A program made the translations under genes and the position numbers. The notes under the pieces were generated by a model. That model was given only the letters and a program-made list of their open reading frames with translations, ran no database searches and was not told where the DNA came from. DNA of 64,000 nucleotides from Paguma larvata (lineage: Eukaryota > Chordata > Mammalia > Carnivora > Viverridae): the NCBI GenBank assembly GCA_030068075.1, contig CM057834.1:89793119-89857118 (forward strand), written 5' to 3'. This document shows positions 34,935 through 46,639 of this stretch, in pieces (the stretch's first letter is position 1; each line of letters begins with the position of its first letter).

Positions 34935-35141
34935 TTTTTTTTTTAACTGTTTATTTTTGAGAGAGAGACAGAGCACGAGAGGGGGAGGGGCAGAGAGAGA
35001 GGGAGACACAGAATCTGAAGCAGGCCCCAGGCTCTGAGCTGTCAGCACAGAGTCCGACTCGAGGCTCAAACCCACAAACCATGAGATCATGACCTGAGCT
35101 GAAGTTGGACGCTCAATCGACGGAGCCCCCCAGGTGCCCCA
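34935..35141 (-). mobile_element. Felid SINE
   Basis: Target duplication TGACATTCTT at 34925-34934 and 35142-35151; the insertion lies at the edge of a MIR. Confidence 0.93.
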
Positions 35142-35262
35142 TGACATTCTTATTTTAGAGATAAGGAAATAAGCCCTGACACGTTAAGCCATTTGCTCAT
35201 GGTCACACAACTAGTGTGGTAACTAGCTAGGAATCTTAATCTCTAGCCTTTCTTTCTTTCTC
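35142..35262 (-). mobile_element. MIR fragment
   Basis: TTATTTTAGAGATAAGGAAA, then GTCACACAACTAGTGTGG: the classic antisense MIR order. Confidence 0.7.
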
Positions 35263-35339
35263 TGATTTAGCTGACATCATAGATTGGATGAATATCCTCT
35301 TGTTAAAAAACTGAACAAATTTATTAAGTCTGATTAAAG

Positions 35340-35548
35340 ATTTTTAAAAAAATATTTGTTTTTAAGAGAGAAAGAGAACACAAGGAGGGGAGGGACATAG
35401 AGACAGAGACAGGAATCTGAAGCAGGCTCCAGGCTCCAAGCTTTGAGCCGTCAGCACAGAGCCCGACGCGGGGCTCGAACTCACGAACTGTGAGATCATG
35501 ACCTGAGCCAAAGTTGGACGCTTAACCGACTGAGCCACCCAGGTGCCC
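35340..35548 (-). mobile_element. Felid SINE
   Basis: Head TTAACCGACTGAGCCACCCA; body carries a short duplication in CAGGCTCCAAGCTTTGAGCC. Confidence 0.9.
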
Positions 35549-35885
35549 TGCTAAATTTTCTTTATAAACAGTTAAGGAAAAACAAATTATGCCACAGTTA
35601 CCATTAGTAATTTGAAGTATCAGGTATTTGAGGTAAGTGGAGGCTGAATTTCTGAAGTTAGAAAACTGTAATGGCTATCCTAAATTCCTTCTCATAGCCT
35701 GTCATTGACCTCCACTTTAAACCAGCTTTGCAGACAACTTCTGAACTCTGCACACCAGCAGCACTGTTGAGTACTTCCCAGAGGACCTACAAACCTTCTC
35801 AAGGACACCATGTCAGAGGGAGGAGGTCTCTAAAGAGAGGGTCAAAAGGAACAGAGCACCGGGCTGATTTTCTTCAATATTAAAA

Positions 35886-36116
35886 CCTGGGTGGCTCAGT
35901 TGGTTAAGCGTCTGGCTCTTGGATTCGGCTCAGGTCATGATCTCACGGTTTGGGAGTTCAAGCCCCACCTGGGGCTCCATGCTGATGGCTCAGAGCCTGG
36001 AGGCTGCTTTGGATTCTGTGTCTCCCTCTCTCGTCTCTCTGCCCCTCCCCTGCTCATGCTCTGTCTCTCAAAAATAAACCTTAACAAAATTTAAAAAAAT
36101 AAAAAAATAATTAAAA
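35886..36116 (+). mobile_element. Felid SINE, first bases missing
   Basis: Starts at CCTGGGTGGCTCAGTTGGTT without the usual GGGGCG; ends in an A/T tail. Confidence 0.92.
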
Positions 36117-37564
36117 TTACACTATGAGACAAGTCTGGGAGGAAACATAACACAATCTCAACAGCAATGATCTCTGCGGAGTGGGATTACGGAGGACTTT
36201 TTCTTGATACATTTCCAATTGGTCCCCTTTCCAACAATGACTGTACATGTTTCCGCTCAAAAGTTTTATGTGGATATCTAAGAGCCTGGGGATTCCGGGT
36301 TGGAAACAACAAGCATTCAATAGTTGCAGCGATTCAATCATTAATTCATGAATTAAGGCCTTTGTTCTGGAAACACTGAGTAAATATTGTCACGTGTACA
36401 ACACGGTGCTAGGCCCGGAGGGAAGTAGAAGGATAAAAGCAGAGTCCTCTGTGCCTGGGTGCTTGCTCCGTGCGGGCCTCAACTAAATGCGGGCATACCT
36501 ATCGCTGTGGGGTGTTCGGGGAACCATCCCTGGAGGTCAGCTGGAGGAGGTGAACAGAGACAGCGTGAAGGGATGGTGCCCCTGATTTCCTTCAGTGAAA
36601 CCGAGTTTCTGTCCTAAACTCCAAGGACAGGCACTGGTTGCTGCATGGGGCCACAGTGGGCAGGACAGAAGGAGGCTGGCCTGGCACAGATGCTGGGATC
36701 ACGCCTGGGCGGTGGCAGCAGAAGGCGGCCCTGAGGAGACCAGGACACGTCCTCCCTCCCCTCTTCCCGCCTCTGAGCACCTTTGCTGTCTGAACAGCAC
36801 ATCGTGTCCCGTTCTGCCTCGTGAGTCTCTGTGTGCTGATCTCACGTCCTCCTGTCAGAGCGTCCGCACCTTAGGGACGGAAAACATTTCTGCGCTGCTT
36901 TGTGCCGAGGGGGCCAAGCAGAGAGCAGCTTGAACGCAACAGGGTCTCAGTAAGTTCTGGGTGGACTGAACTGACATGTGGTGCAACCTCTTTAACAGTG
37001 ACGTCACGGTGTCAGAACCTAAGAATAACATACATATATACACTGTGGGCCATGTTATTTTAGGCTTTCTGAGTGCTGGTGCGTTTTGTGGACCTGACTT
37101 AATGTATGGTAAAGCCGTGAACCATGTTAGAACACAACAGGATCCTAGCGCACGCACCCAGCGGTGCCCGGTACAGGCCCAGATGTCCGACAAACACACA
37201 CTTCCTGAGCAGGGTCGTGTGGGGAAGAAGGGGAAGAGGCTTCTGGGATAGCCTGGGAAGAGGTGTGGCCGGACGGGGAGATGGGGAGGATGCAGAGGAT
37301 GGTAGGGTCAGCCCAGTGACCACGGGAAGTGAGTCGGTGTTTCTGTCCCTACTTCTGAGTCCCTGAATCTGTCACCTCCTGGGACCTCCCAAGGTCTCCA
37401 ACGGCACCTGTCTGCATTGGATACACCCCAGTTGCAACCCGTGCTCGAGATTCCAGACGCCAAGCATTCCTCCGACTCCCGCGCCTCCAGAAACCGTGAG
37501 TGCTAGCGAGAAGTTGGCAAGAACGCCGCGGTCCCCTGGGGGGCCACCGAGGCCCGGCCCGTAC

Positions 37565-37752
37565 CTGGAGGGGGAACTGCTGAGTGAGTTCTGGCACATA
37601 CGCAGCCCCGGCCTGCTTCCTGTGCAGGGACACGACCACAAAGTACTCGAACAGCTGCCTCTGCTGGTACTCCACGAGCTCCCGGTCAAGGGACGGGGAT
37701 CTGGGAGCCTGCTTCAGGCGCGACTTCACATTCACCAGGCGCTGACTGTGAG
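37565..37752 (-). CDS. DENND2A: DENND2A coding exon w5, start of uDENN
   Basis: 188 bases, two carried bases plus 62 codons. The acceptor is CCCCGTAG/CTCACAG and the donor CCCCTCCAG/GTACGGGCC. It reads AHSQRLVNVKSRLKQAPR through RQLFEYFVVVSLHRKQ to QQFPLQ. The FEYFVVVSL strand is the beginning of the uDENN (longin-like) lobe. Confidence 0.92.
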
Positions 37753-38841
37753 CTACGGGGAGAGGGACAGTGAGCGTCTGCGCACGACTCTCCTCCCAGC
37801 GAGGCAGCGCACAGAGCTGTGACAGCTCGTGCCGGTCCCAGCTCGGCGTCCTCCGTCCGACCCTAAAAAGTTTCCCGCATTTAGCAAATTAGCACAGGAC
37901 TCTTCGTTTGGGGTCCCTGCCACACTTCGGGGCGGGGAAACACTAGAGAGGCCGCCGGGCTCATGAGGGCGCGGAAGACTGAGACACAGAACTCTGCTCG
38001 GCCATGGGTTTGCTGTGTGGAATTGGCGCAGTGGCCTGTGTCATCTCTGCGTCCCTCTGTCACATGGGGTGGGGGACTCTGACTCCTCCCCTCACTTACT
38101 CCCTTCAGCTTTCAGTTTGTGGGATGTGACAAAGTCCAGACCACAGGGCTCTTGGGGCGGGGAACTTTGTGAACGTCCGTGGGGCAGACGGGGCAGAGAC
38201 ACGACGGACTCGGGAGCTCCCACCCCCTTCCCTCCTGCCATCGTTCTGTGTGATGGAAATGGCCGTGCTTCGTTCTACAGGTGGGCGGGGGAACAGCCGG
38301 GCCCGAGGGGTGAATGAGGCAGGGATGCCAAGCAGACCGGGCGCCATCACCTCCCTCGGCAGTCCTGGGCTGCGGCTCTCTTTGGCGTCCCCCACGCCGG
38401 GTCTGAGAGATTGTGGAAAACTCACTGAAGCCCACACCGAGGTCACAGAATTCAGATCTACGGAGGCCAATTACCTCAGGGACTTCATCTGACAGATGAG
38501 GAATAGAGGCCCTGAGGTCTTAAGAGATTTCCTCCCGATCTTATAGCCATTTTCATGGCGGTGGGACAAGAGCCCGGGTGTCTGGAGTCCCGGGCCGGCA
38601 GTGAAAACACCTCTCACGGAAGGCAAGGGAACGGGGGGCCACTGCAGTGGCCTCCACCCTGGATCTCTGGAGCCACAGGCTCAGTGACCCAGAGGGTCCG
38701 TTCTGGTCATGCCCAGGACCGACCGGGCACGAGCAACCCTGTGGGTGCCCTGTCCCCCCATCCACACCCTGCCCAACCAGCCCGTGTGAGGACGCTCCGC
38801 CCCCGCCTGCGTGTGCCCTGCACAGCACCCGCTCTCCTCAC
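37753..38841 (-). other. DENND2A intron w4-w5
   Basis: 1.1 kb, GC-rich; one MIR-like stretch at about 38460-38580. Confidence 0.65.
38460..38580 (-). mobile_element. MIR-like fragment
   Basis: CTGACAGATGAGGAATAGAG and TTAAGAGATTTCCTCCCGAT fit an antisense MIR. Confidence 0.5.
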
Positions 38842-38892
38842 CTTTCAGCTTCTCCTCGGTGTCGCTGTCAGACTCACTGTTCTCATCCGTCA
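38842..38892 (-). CDS. DENND2A: DENND2A coding exon w4 (51 bases)
   Basis: A short acidic exon encoding TDENSESDSDTEEKLK between split codons (Val in, Ala out). The donor is CTGAAAG/GTGAGGAG and the acceptor GTCCAG/TGACGG. The Ser/Asp/Glu-rich run is typical of casein-kinase-2-like sites, but no function is shown by the sequence. Confidence 0.88.
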
Positions 38893-39408
38893 CTGGACAG
38901 GAAAGCGAATGACACACAAAAAATGGCAATAGAAGAAAACCGCATGTGTGAGTTTTTCTAACACGGGACACTTTGGGCATATAGTCACGCAAATCCAAGA
39001 TTTCTACTTCGGAGGCGCTATTTTCTTTTTGTCAATTTAAAGGTCTTTGTCCCACTAAATGTATTTCCAAGTGAATGTGGCTCTAGTTCCGATGGCACCT
39101 ATGTCAAATAATACAGCGAAAGAGGCTGGCTCCTTGTACACGTGCTAAGCAGAGAGAACTGCTCCCACGTTGAGCTCAGAGCATGCGGCACTGGGCTGAC
39201 TTGACGGATGGACGGTCAAAGGACCCGGGGACAGGCCACCAGGCTGAGCTCTCTCCTGGGTGTCTGCTGTCCCGTGGACAACAGGAGATTTTGACAAAGG
39301 GCAGACTTGTTCTCACCTTTCATGAGCCAACTCTGAACAGGAAGCCTCTTTTAGGAAGAATCTCCTTTCAGATTGTTGGGGGACGAGGGATGGTAGTGGG
39401 GATCATAC
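38893..39408 (-). other. DENND2A intron w3-w4
   Basis: 516 bases of unique sequence; nothing recognised. Confidence 0.6.
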
Positions 39409-39502
39409 CTTTTCCTGAGTTGCTCTCTGTTGACTGGGACAGCCTCTTCACGCGTTTCTTTCCTCTCCGGGCCTCATAAATGGCATTGATTCGCAATACC
39501 AA
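39409..39502 (-). CDS. DENND2A: DENND2A coding exon w3
   Basis: 94 bases, 31 codons plus one base. The acceptor is GTGTCTGGCAG and the donor GGAAAAG/GTATGATC. It encodes LVLRINAIYEARRGKKRVKR and then a Ser-rich end, a basic segment conserved in the DENND2 family (compare INSIYNAKRGKKR in DENND2B). The leftover G completes Val with the next exon. Confidence 0.9.
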
Positions 39503-40291
39503 CTGCCAGACACCGGGGGAAGAAGAGCCAGTGTTAGTAGCTTCCTCTCCCTGGGCAGCGGGGATTCCTTTGCTGCTCATTCTCTTCCAGGATGACGGAA
39601 GGCCGGGGAAAGGGGGAGGGAGGGGCCACGTTCCACCGGCCCACTGGCATCTTTCAGTTACTCCCTTCTACCAGACAGGACCAGGACTGTCGAGAACAGT
39701 CAGGGAGGCTGCCAGCCTCCCTGATGTGTGAATGGGGGAGGTCTAAATATTCTACCTCATCCAGCTGAGACACAGGGAGGCGATTTCACTGGCTAATTGT
39801 GCAACAGCCGCTCCCCCTTGAATGCCGCGATGTCACTGTGATTTGGGAGCAGCCTTTGCGATCCCAGGGGGGGAAGAAAACAAGAAAAGGAAAGAGAGAG
39901 CAAAAATAAAAAGCCCTTTTGTGGGTAACCCCCCAAAGACTGTGCGAGCAGCCGTGGGCAGCAAGCGGGCAGGGGTTACGACGGCTTTGGAGTTCTAGCT
40001 CGGGGCTGCATAGCCGTCCCGTGCACCCCGCACACCACCCTTCCTGCAGAGGAATGCTCATCCACACTTGTGAGGCCTTCCACCATCTCCCTTACCGACC
40101 GGCAGGCACCACTACCAGCAGCCCAGTTTCCAGGCCTCTTAAGCAGACCCATCTGGCGACTGAAGCCCCGGGTCACTCCCCACCAGGCTCTACTGCACCT
40201 GCAAATTTCAACAGTGGAAGCCTCCCGGGCTTCCTCCTGGTTGAGAGGAAGGGAGGTCTACCCATGTATAGTCAAGGCAAACCAGCTGGTG

Positions 40292-40420
40292 ATTTTATTT
40301 TATTTTTTTTTAGGTTTATGTATTTTCCTTAGTTATCTCTACACCCAACCTGGGGCTTGAGCTCACGACCCTGAGATCAAGGGTTGCATGCTCCTCTGAC
40401 TGAGCCAGCCAGGTCCTCCC
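40292..40420 (-). mobile_element. Short carnivore SINE
   Basis: ATCTCTACACCCAACCTGGG, GATCAAGGGTTGCATGCTCC, GAGCCAGCCAGGTCC. Confidence 0.8.
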
Positions 40421-40964
40421 AGCTGTGTTTGTAAGCTGCTTTTTATATTTATATTATAGAGAGGACGTGCTGTGTATGGTGAAATGAGGGACGGGCACGC
40501 GGGCCCTGCCCTCTGTCTGCTCCCTGAAGCAGCTCACCCGCTCCTCTCCACAAGCCAGAGTGCTGGGCCAACGGAGGAAGGTGGCTCATTCTCCAGGTCT
40601 CTTTGTGGCGGGCCTGGGCCCCGGCCACTAGCTCTGCAGACTGCTAGGACACTGCCCTGCCATATCCTGGCACGCCTGCACGTTCTGGGTCCTGAGAGGT
40701 GGCCCAGTCCCGACCTTGACAGCTCTCTTGGTGAATTCCTCGTTCTTAACCCTGTCCTGGCTTTGCCTTGAACCTGAATGAGGTCTCTGCCTTCACCACC
40801 AAATCCCTGCAGTGTGGCTCATTCGTATTCGTTCTGATGAAGCGGCCATTTCCTTGAGAGCCCCTAGCCATGAAACGGCACTTTCTTCTTTTTACACATG
40901 TTCTAACCACTGGAATGTTAACGCTAGCCCCATTTCCTACGGAATAAGACAATGCAAAAGTGAG

Positions 40965-41675
40965 AAGCTAGTATTATTCACAATAGCCAGGAAATGAAAA
41001 CATCCAAATGTGACCGAGGGATGAAGGGATAAATGAAATGTGGTACGCACAATGGAATGTTATTCAGTCTCCAAAGGGAAGGGAGTTTGGGCACCTGCTC
41101 CAACATAAATGAAACTTGGGGGTGTTATGCTAAGTGAAATAAGGCAGTCACAAAAGGATAAATATTGTATGATTCCACTTATGTCAGGTACCTAGAATAG
41201 GCAAATCCGTAGAGACAGAAAGCAGAATAGTGGTTGCCAGAGGCTGGGGGGGGAGGGCGGAATGGGGAGTTCGTGTTTCACGGGTGCAGAGTTTTCATTT
41301 GGGGAAATGGCAAGTTCTGTAGATGGATGGTGGTGATGGCTGTATAACAGTGTGAATGTACTCTTTTATTTTTTTAATGTTTATTTTTTAGTGAGAGAGG
41401 GAGACAGAGCATGAGTGGGGGAGGGGCAGAGAGAGAGGGAGACACGGAATCCGAAGCAGGCTCCAGGCTCTGAGCTGTCAGCACAGGGCCCGAAGCAGGG
41501 CTCGAACTCACACACCACAAGATCATGGCCTGAGCCGAAGTCGGACGCCTAACTGACAGCCACCCAGGCGCCCCAGCATGAATGTACTTAATGCTACAGA
41601 ACTAGACACTTAAAAATGGTTAGAATGGCAAGTTTTATGTTATATATATTTACCACAATTAAAAAATATATAAGT
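40965..41675 (+). mobile_element. Old LINE-1 3' end, split by a SINE
   Basis: TTATTCACAATAGCCAGGAA, GTATGATTCCACTTATGTCA, GTGGTTGCCAGAGGCTGGGG, then ATGTTATATATATTTACCAC after the SINE at 41363-41578. Confidence 0.8.
41363..41578 (-). mobile_element. Felid SINE nested in old L1
   Basis: Target duplication TGAATGTACT at 41353-41362 and 41579-41588, from L1 sequence. Confidence 0.93.
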
Positions 41676-41825
41676 AAACAAAGGACTTACTAGGTCGAAC
41701 TGTGTTTTTTTGGGGGGGGTGGACTTTTAAAGCATCAACCTTCTCCCTACCCAATATCCAAAATTAACTAGAAAGAATATAGTTACAGTACAACAAACAT
41801 CCTTCCACTGATTAAAATACAGTGA

Positions 41826-41928
41826 ACCCAGAATGTAAGCTCCAGGCAGGCAGGGATTTTGTCACCTTTGCTGCTGTGACAGTACCTGTGTGGGGTACGG
41901 CGCCTGGCACACAGTAGGTACTCAGGTG
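41826..41928 (+). mobile_element. L2-like LINE 3' end
   Basis: GAATGTAAGCTCCAGGCAGG, then CGCCTGGCACACAGTAGGTA, the L2 terminal pattern. Confidence 0.6.
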
Positions 41929-42356
41929 TCTCCTACGTACGAAGGGTTCTGCTATAATCTGTGAGGGCTAGAAGGATGTATGGGCCATGGCATCCGTTCT
42001 CAGGGAGTTTACAAGCTAATCGCAGGGACCAAGATGCATTCCTAACTATCATACAGGACAATTCACGAGCGCTATGATGTGAGGAGCGTAAACAGTGTGC
42101 CAGAGACGGTTGTTCTGGCTTTAAATCAGGCCATGGAATAAGTGGAAGCCATACAGACTTCAGTCCATAAATCTTTGTTCCTTTTTATTTAAAAAATTTT
42201 CCCCAGAGAGAACAACTTTAAACATGCTATCACCTAATAGTACTTTAACAGGAGATAAGTTTTGTTGCTTTAAAAATATTCCGTACTGGAAGTACTGGTC
42301 TTTCAGAAACATTTTTGAGCTGAAAAAAATGTTTTTAATTATAAACTCATTTGAAT

Positions 42357-42567
42357 TAAAAAAATTTTTTTAAATGTTTGTTCATTTTTGGGAGACAGAG
42401 GGTGAGTTGGGGAGGCACAGAGACAGAGAGAGACGCAGAATCTGAAGCAGGTTCCAGGCTCTGAGCTGTCAGCATGGAGCCCAATGCGGGGCTCAAACTC
42501 ACGAATTGTGAAATCATGACCTGAGCTGAAGTCGGACGCTTAACCCACCGAGCCACCCAAGTGCCCT
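42357..42567 (-). mobile_element. Felid SINE
   Basis: Minus-strand copy with head CGAGCCACCCAAGTGCCC. It faces the next SINE head to head. Confidence 0.9.
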
Positions 42568-42591
42568 AGGATTCAGAGCATTTTAAAAAAT

Positions 42592-42828
42592 GGGGCAACT
42601 AACTGGCTCAGTGGGTTGAGCGTCTGACTTTTGATTTTTGGCTCGGGTTATGATCCTAGAGCCGTGGGATCGAGCTCTGCCACGAGCCCTGTGCTGAGCG
42701 TGAAGCCTGCTTTAGATCCTCCCTCTCTCTTCCCCTCCTCCCCCCCACACTTGGGCTCTCTTTGTCTCTCTCAATAAAAAAAAATTTTGAAAAACTATAA
42801 AAAATAAAAATAAAAAAGAAAGAAACCT
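42592..42828 (+). mobile_element. Felid SINE, diverged
   Basis: GGGGCAACTAACTGGCTCAG head; tail TCTCTCAATAAAAAAAAATT extended by A/T. Confidence 0.85.
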
Positions 42829-43271
42829 AGCACTCAAGGGTGGGGACAAGCGTAGGTGAAGACTGACTAGCAGGTGACAAAACTCAGGATTAGGAAACTT
42901 CTAACACCCTGTACACGTTTCTTTGTTTCCTTTTAAAATGCTCCTTTGAAGAATAATGCACTTCGTCTTTATGATTAAAGTTTTAACACGATTCTGTGGC
43001 GGCTCTAAGAGTGACAGAATGAGCTGATCTCTCTCGGGTTGGCACACCTGTCGCAGGCCTGTCTGGCCGAGGGCCTGCGCGCCGTGTAAGGGCTGGTGCC
43101 TCACCCTTGTTGCAGGCAATAACCTAACACGGGACAAAGTGCTACACCTGCGAATTACACACACACACGGCGGCAGCACTAACCCTACCCTTCCCTCCAC
43201 CTCTCTACTTCCGTAAGATGCCCACACTCATTCTCTTTCCCCCGGTCTCAAAAAACATCTTAAAAGTATTA

Positions 43272-43402
43272 GGGGCGCCTGGATGGCTCAGTCAGTTAAG
43301 CGTCCGACTTCAGCTCAGGTCATGATCTCACGGTTCGTGAGTTTGAGCTCTGTGTTGGGCTCCGTGCTGACAGTTTGGAGCCTGGAGCCTGCTTTAGATT
43401 CC

Positions 43403-43437
<35 letters not shown>

Positions 43438-43506
43438 CCTCCCCCACTCACACTCATTCTCTCTCACTCTCTTGAAAATAAATAAACATTAAAAAAAATT
43501 AAAAAA
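43272..43506 (+). mobile_element. Felid SINE
   Basis: GGGGCGCCTGGATGGCTCAG head, (TC)n of about 13 units, tail AATAAATAAACATTAAA. It abuts the truncated L1. Confidence 0.93.
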
Positions 43507-43508
43507 AC

Positions 43509-44120
43509 ATGCAGTTGCTCTGGAGAACAGTATGGAGGTTCCTCAAAAAAATGAAAATAGAATTACCCTATGACCCAGCAATAGCACTGCTAGGAATCTA
43601 CCCAAGAGACACAGGAATGCTGATGCCTAGGGGCACGTGTACCCCGATGTTCATGGCAGCACTTTCGACAGTAGCCAAATCACGGAAAGAGACTAAGTGT
43701 CCATCAACAGATGAATGGATAAAGAAGATGTGGCACATATATACAATGGACTACTACGTGGCAATGAGGAAGAATGAAATCTGGCCATGTGTAGCAACAT
43801 GGATGGACCTGGAGGGAATTATGCTAAGTGAAATAAGTCAGGCAGAGAAAGACAGATACCATATGTTTCCACGCATAGGTGGATTTTGAGAGACTCAGCA
43901 GAAAACCATGGGGGAGGGGAAGAGGGGAAAGGAAAAAAGACACAGAGAGGGAGGGAGACAAAACATAAGAGGCTCTTAAATACTAAGAACAAACTGAGGA
44001 TTGATGGGGGGTGTGGGAGAGGGGAGAGTGGGTGACGGGCACTGAGAAGGGCACTGGTTGGGATGAGCACTGGGTATTGTATGGAAACCAATTTGACAAT
44101 AAAAAAGTTTAAAAAAAAAT
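43509..44120 (+). mobile_element. 5'-truncated LINE-1, close relative of the full-length copy
   Basis: Starts in the last part of ORF2 (equivalent to about 60443 in the full-length L1) and stays in frame for 126 codons: [40 protein letters not shown], then stop about 23 codons earlier than the intact element. Same G-rich 3' UTR and AATAAAAAAG end. Too short to move by itself. Confidence 0.93.
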
Positions 44121-44145
44121 GAAAACAAACCTCTAAAAAATATAG

Positions 44146-44382
44146 GGAGGCGCCTAGGGGGCTCATCAGTTAAGTGTCTGACTCTTGATTTTGGCTCAGG
44201 TCATGATCCCAGGGTCTTGGGATCGAGCCCGGAGTCCGGCTCCACACTGTGGGTGGAGCCTGCTTGGGATTCTTTCTCTCCCTCTCTCTCTGCCCCTCCC
44301 TCACTCAAGCACAGGTACACACAAGCACTCTCTCTCTCTCAAAATAAATAAAATAAACATTAAAAAATATATATATTTAAAT
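44146..44382 (+). mobile_element. Felid SINE
   Basis: GGAGGCGCCTAGGGGGCTCA head; tail AAAATAAATAAAATAAACAT. Confidence 0.88.
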
Positions 44383-44385
44383 AGG

Positions 44386-44592
44386 GGTCACCTGGGTGAG
44401 TCAGTCGGTTGAGTGTCTGACTCTTGAGTGTTGGTCTCAGGGTCGTGGGACTGAGCCCCACAAAGGGCTCTGCATTGAGCATGGGGCCTGCTTAGGATTC
44501 TCTCTCTCTCTCTCTCTCTCTCTCCCCCCTTCCCCACTTGTGCTCTCTCTCTAATTAAAAAAATTTTTTAAATAATTAAATAAAATATATTA
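44386..44592 (+). mobile_element. Felid SINE, tandem
   Basis: GGGGTCACCTGGGTGAGTCA head; (TC)n; tail CTAATTAAAAAAATTTTTTA. Follows the previous SINE directly. Confidence 0.87.
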
Positions 44593-45696
44593 AAATAGGA
44601 CGTAGCGGGAGTGATGGGTAAAAGCACAGGGGTAGAAGACACATTAAATGCTTGTTCAGAAATCATGTACTCAAACTTAGAGGTGTGGTAAAGCTCTTTT
44701 CACCCAACAGCTAATTCCTTTGATTATCCCTGTTTCGTTTGCTAAAATAATGGTGAGGCGGGCAGTACAGATTTGAGTCACTTTTGATTATTCCACAAAC
44801 GTAGGAGTTTGACATTTCGGAGGCCTATGAACAGTGACAGAACAAGCGGAAGGGGAGTTAAGAGAGTGGCTGGAGGTGCCACACTCCGGGGCCCCTGGAG
44901 CAGCTAGCTCGACAGCACAGGACAGGGACTGTGGCAGGTGGCCGGCGGGAGGCACGGAGTGAGTCTGTGCTGAGAGACCGGGTCCCTGTGCTAGTGGAGC
45001 TCATTCAGCAAACACCAAATAATCAGTATGCAGCCTGCACCAGGGCCTGGGTCGGAAGAGGGCCAACAAGGAGAGCAGAAGCCGGAGGAGGCCTGGCTCC
45101 ACCCCGGCCCCTCCACTGCCCTCTGTCAACAAAACAAAGCAAGACATCATCTCCCCTGTTCTACCTCCAACCCCCCTCCGACCAGGCTGCCGGGCTGCGG
45201 GTTATAGTCTTTTCTCAATCGCCTGACGCTGGCTGCCCTTGCTCTTCAGAGTGCGCTCTGACTGTCGACGTGACTTCGCTTCACTTGAATGAGAATGCTG
45301 GGAACGGGTGTGGTAGGGGTGAAATTGTGGCTCAAAAGACTGATTAACCGAACTGTCAGGAGGCGCCAGCCTGTACATGTCCCATGACCTTCAGGTCAAT
45401 GCATCACTTCGAGAAAGCAGTGACACCTACAGACGATCTTCTCCCTCGTCCTTCTATCCCCCGAAACTTTCAACACAAAGTTTTACACGATATTATTTAT
45501 GGGTTTCGTGACTTCTAAAATCCCATCCATGTACTCTGAAATGAAGACTTCCTGCTCTAAAAGTTCCCGTAGGAAGTTGGTACCCAAGTGGCCAGTGGAG
45601 AGGGCCCAGCACAGCACGGCGGGAGCTGAGGAAAGGGAATTTCAGCAGCAGCAGCCGCCTTAGGGGTTTGATGTACCTTTGAAAAGAGCCAGCTAA

Positions 45697-45846
45697 GGGG
45701 CATCCGGGTGGCTCAGTCAGTTAAGGGTCGTGAGACTGAACCCAGCACTGGGCTCGAGCTGGGCGTGGAGCCTACTTGGGATTATCTCCCTCTGCCTCTC
45801 TCCTGCTCTCGCGCTCTCTCTTTCTCTCTCTCTCAAAGAAAAGAGA
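45697..45846 (+). mobile_element. Felid SINE, internally deleted
   Basis: Head GGGGCATCCGGGTGGCTCAG jumps directly to GGTCGTGAGACTGAACCC; flanks GAAAAGAGCCAG and GAAAAGAGAGCCAG. Confidence 0.85.
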
Positions 45847-46220
45847 GCCAGGAAAGATGTGTTTTTGACAAGTGCTGCCCCAGAGCACAGGCCTCACGTG
45901 GTGCCGCCTCCGCAGCTGGTGTCGACCAAAGTCTGAGTCAGAGCCTGGTGAAGGGAGGAGAGGCCTTCTGAGGGGGGGCATCGGAAACGTGCTCTGGGGT
46001 CGCAAGCGTAGCTAAGGCTGGGAGGGGAAGTGCTACGAGGAAGGCTACAGGACCACAGTAATGATCAGGACAAAGGCCCGGACAGTCCAGCTTGCTGCCT
46101 GGGCTGTGGCGAAGCAGGCAGAAGGGGGCCCGGTGTTCGGAGCTCTGCCTGGATTCCTCTGCGGCCTCCCTTCGCAGCGAAGGGTACCTATCTGCACACG
46201 AAGCTTGCCGCAAGCCTTAC

Positions 46221-46421
46221 CTTGGGTATCTTTCTCTTCTTCCTGCCGTTCTGCGGATCTCCAAGGTTAAAGAAAGTGTCATCAGGGCTGCTGGGGGTGG
46301 AGGGGGGGCTGATTTTGGAAGGGGACCCATATCCATCCCGACTCAGCTTCCTAGTGTCCAGCAGTTTGAAGTTCCTCCTCTCTGAGTTTTGCCGGAAGAA
46401 AGCCGGTTTGGACAGTGACTG
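46221..46421 (-). CDS. DENND2A: DENND2A coding exon w2
   Basis: 201 bases, exactly 67 codons, phase 0 at both ends. The acceptor follows a C-run (CCCCCCCAG) and the donor is CCCAAG/GTAAGGC. It encodes QSLSKPAFFRQNSERRNFK and so on to GRKKRKIPK, a Ser/Pro-rich linker with a basic end. The stretch KISPPSTPSSPDD is the feature that points to DENND2A rather than its paralogs. Confidence 0.9.
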
Positions 46422-46639
46422 CTGGGGGGGAAAGGAGAAAAGAAGAGCAGATAAATACAAAGGGACTAACTGGGAGCCGGCCGGGGGTGCCGGTGACACA
46501 GACCACGAGGTGGAGAGGGAAAGCGGGGCTCTGTTCCCAGGGGACGCCGAGTCTGTCTGCACGAAGACGACAAAGGATGCACATTCGATCCAGTCTCTCT
46601 TCAGACAAGAGGGAATTCCCTGGCTCACCCCTTGTCTGT

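Larger units (their letters stand above)
34463..37564 (-). other. DENND2A intron w5-w6
   Basis: 3.1 kb with three SINEs and a MIR in its first half; 36120-37560 is unique sequence with no gene recognised. Confidence 0.65.
39503..46220 (-). other. DENND2A 6.7-kb intron w2-w3
   Basis: Holds seven felid SINEs and one short SINE, an old L1 end, an L2-like end and a younger truncated L1 at 43509. Unique stretches: 39503-40290, 40425-40960, 41930-42350, 44600-45690, 45850-46220. Confidence 0.7.

Noticed and set aside
43509..43889. 126-codon plus-strand frame as an independent gene
   Set aside because: It is the C-terminal end of L1 ORF2 in a 5'-truncated insertion.
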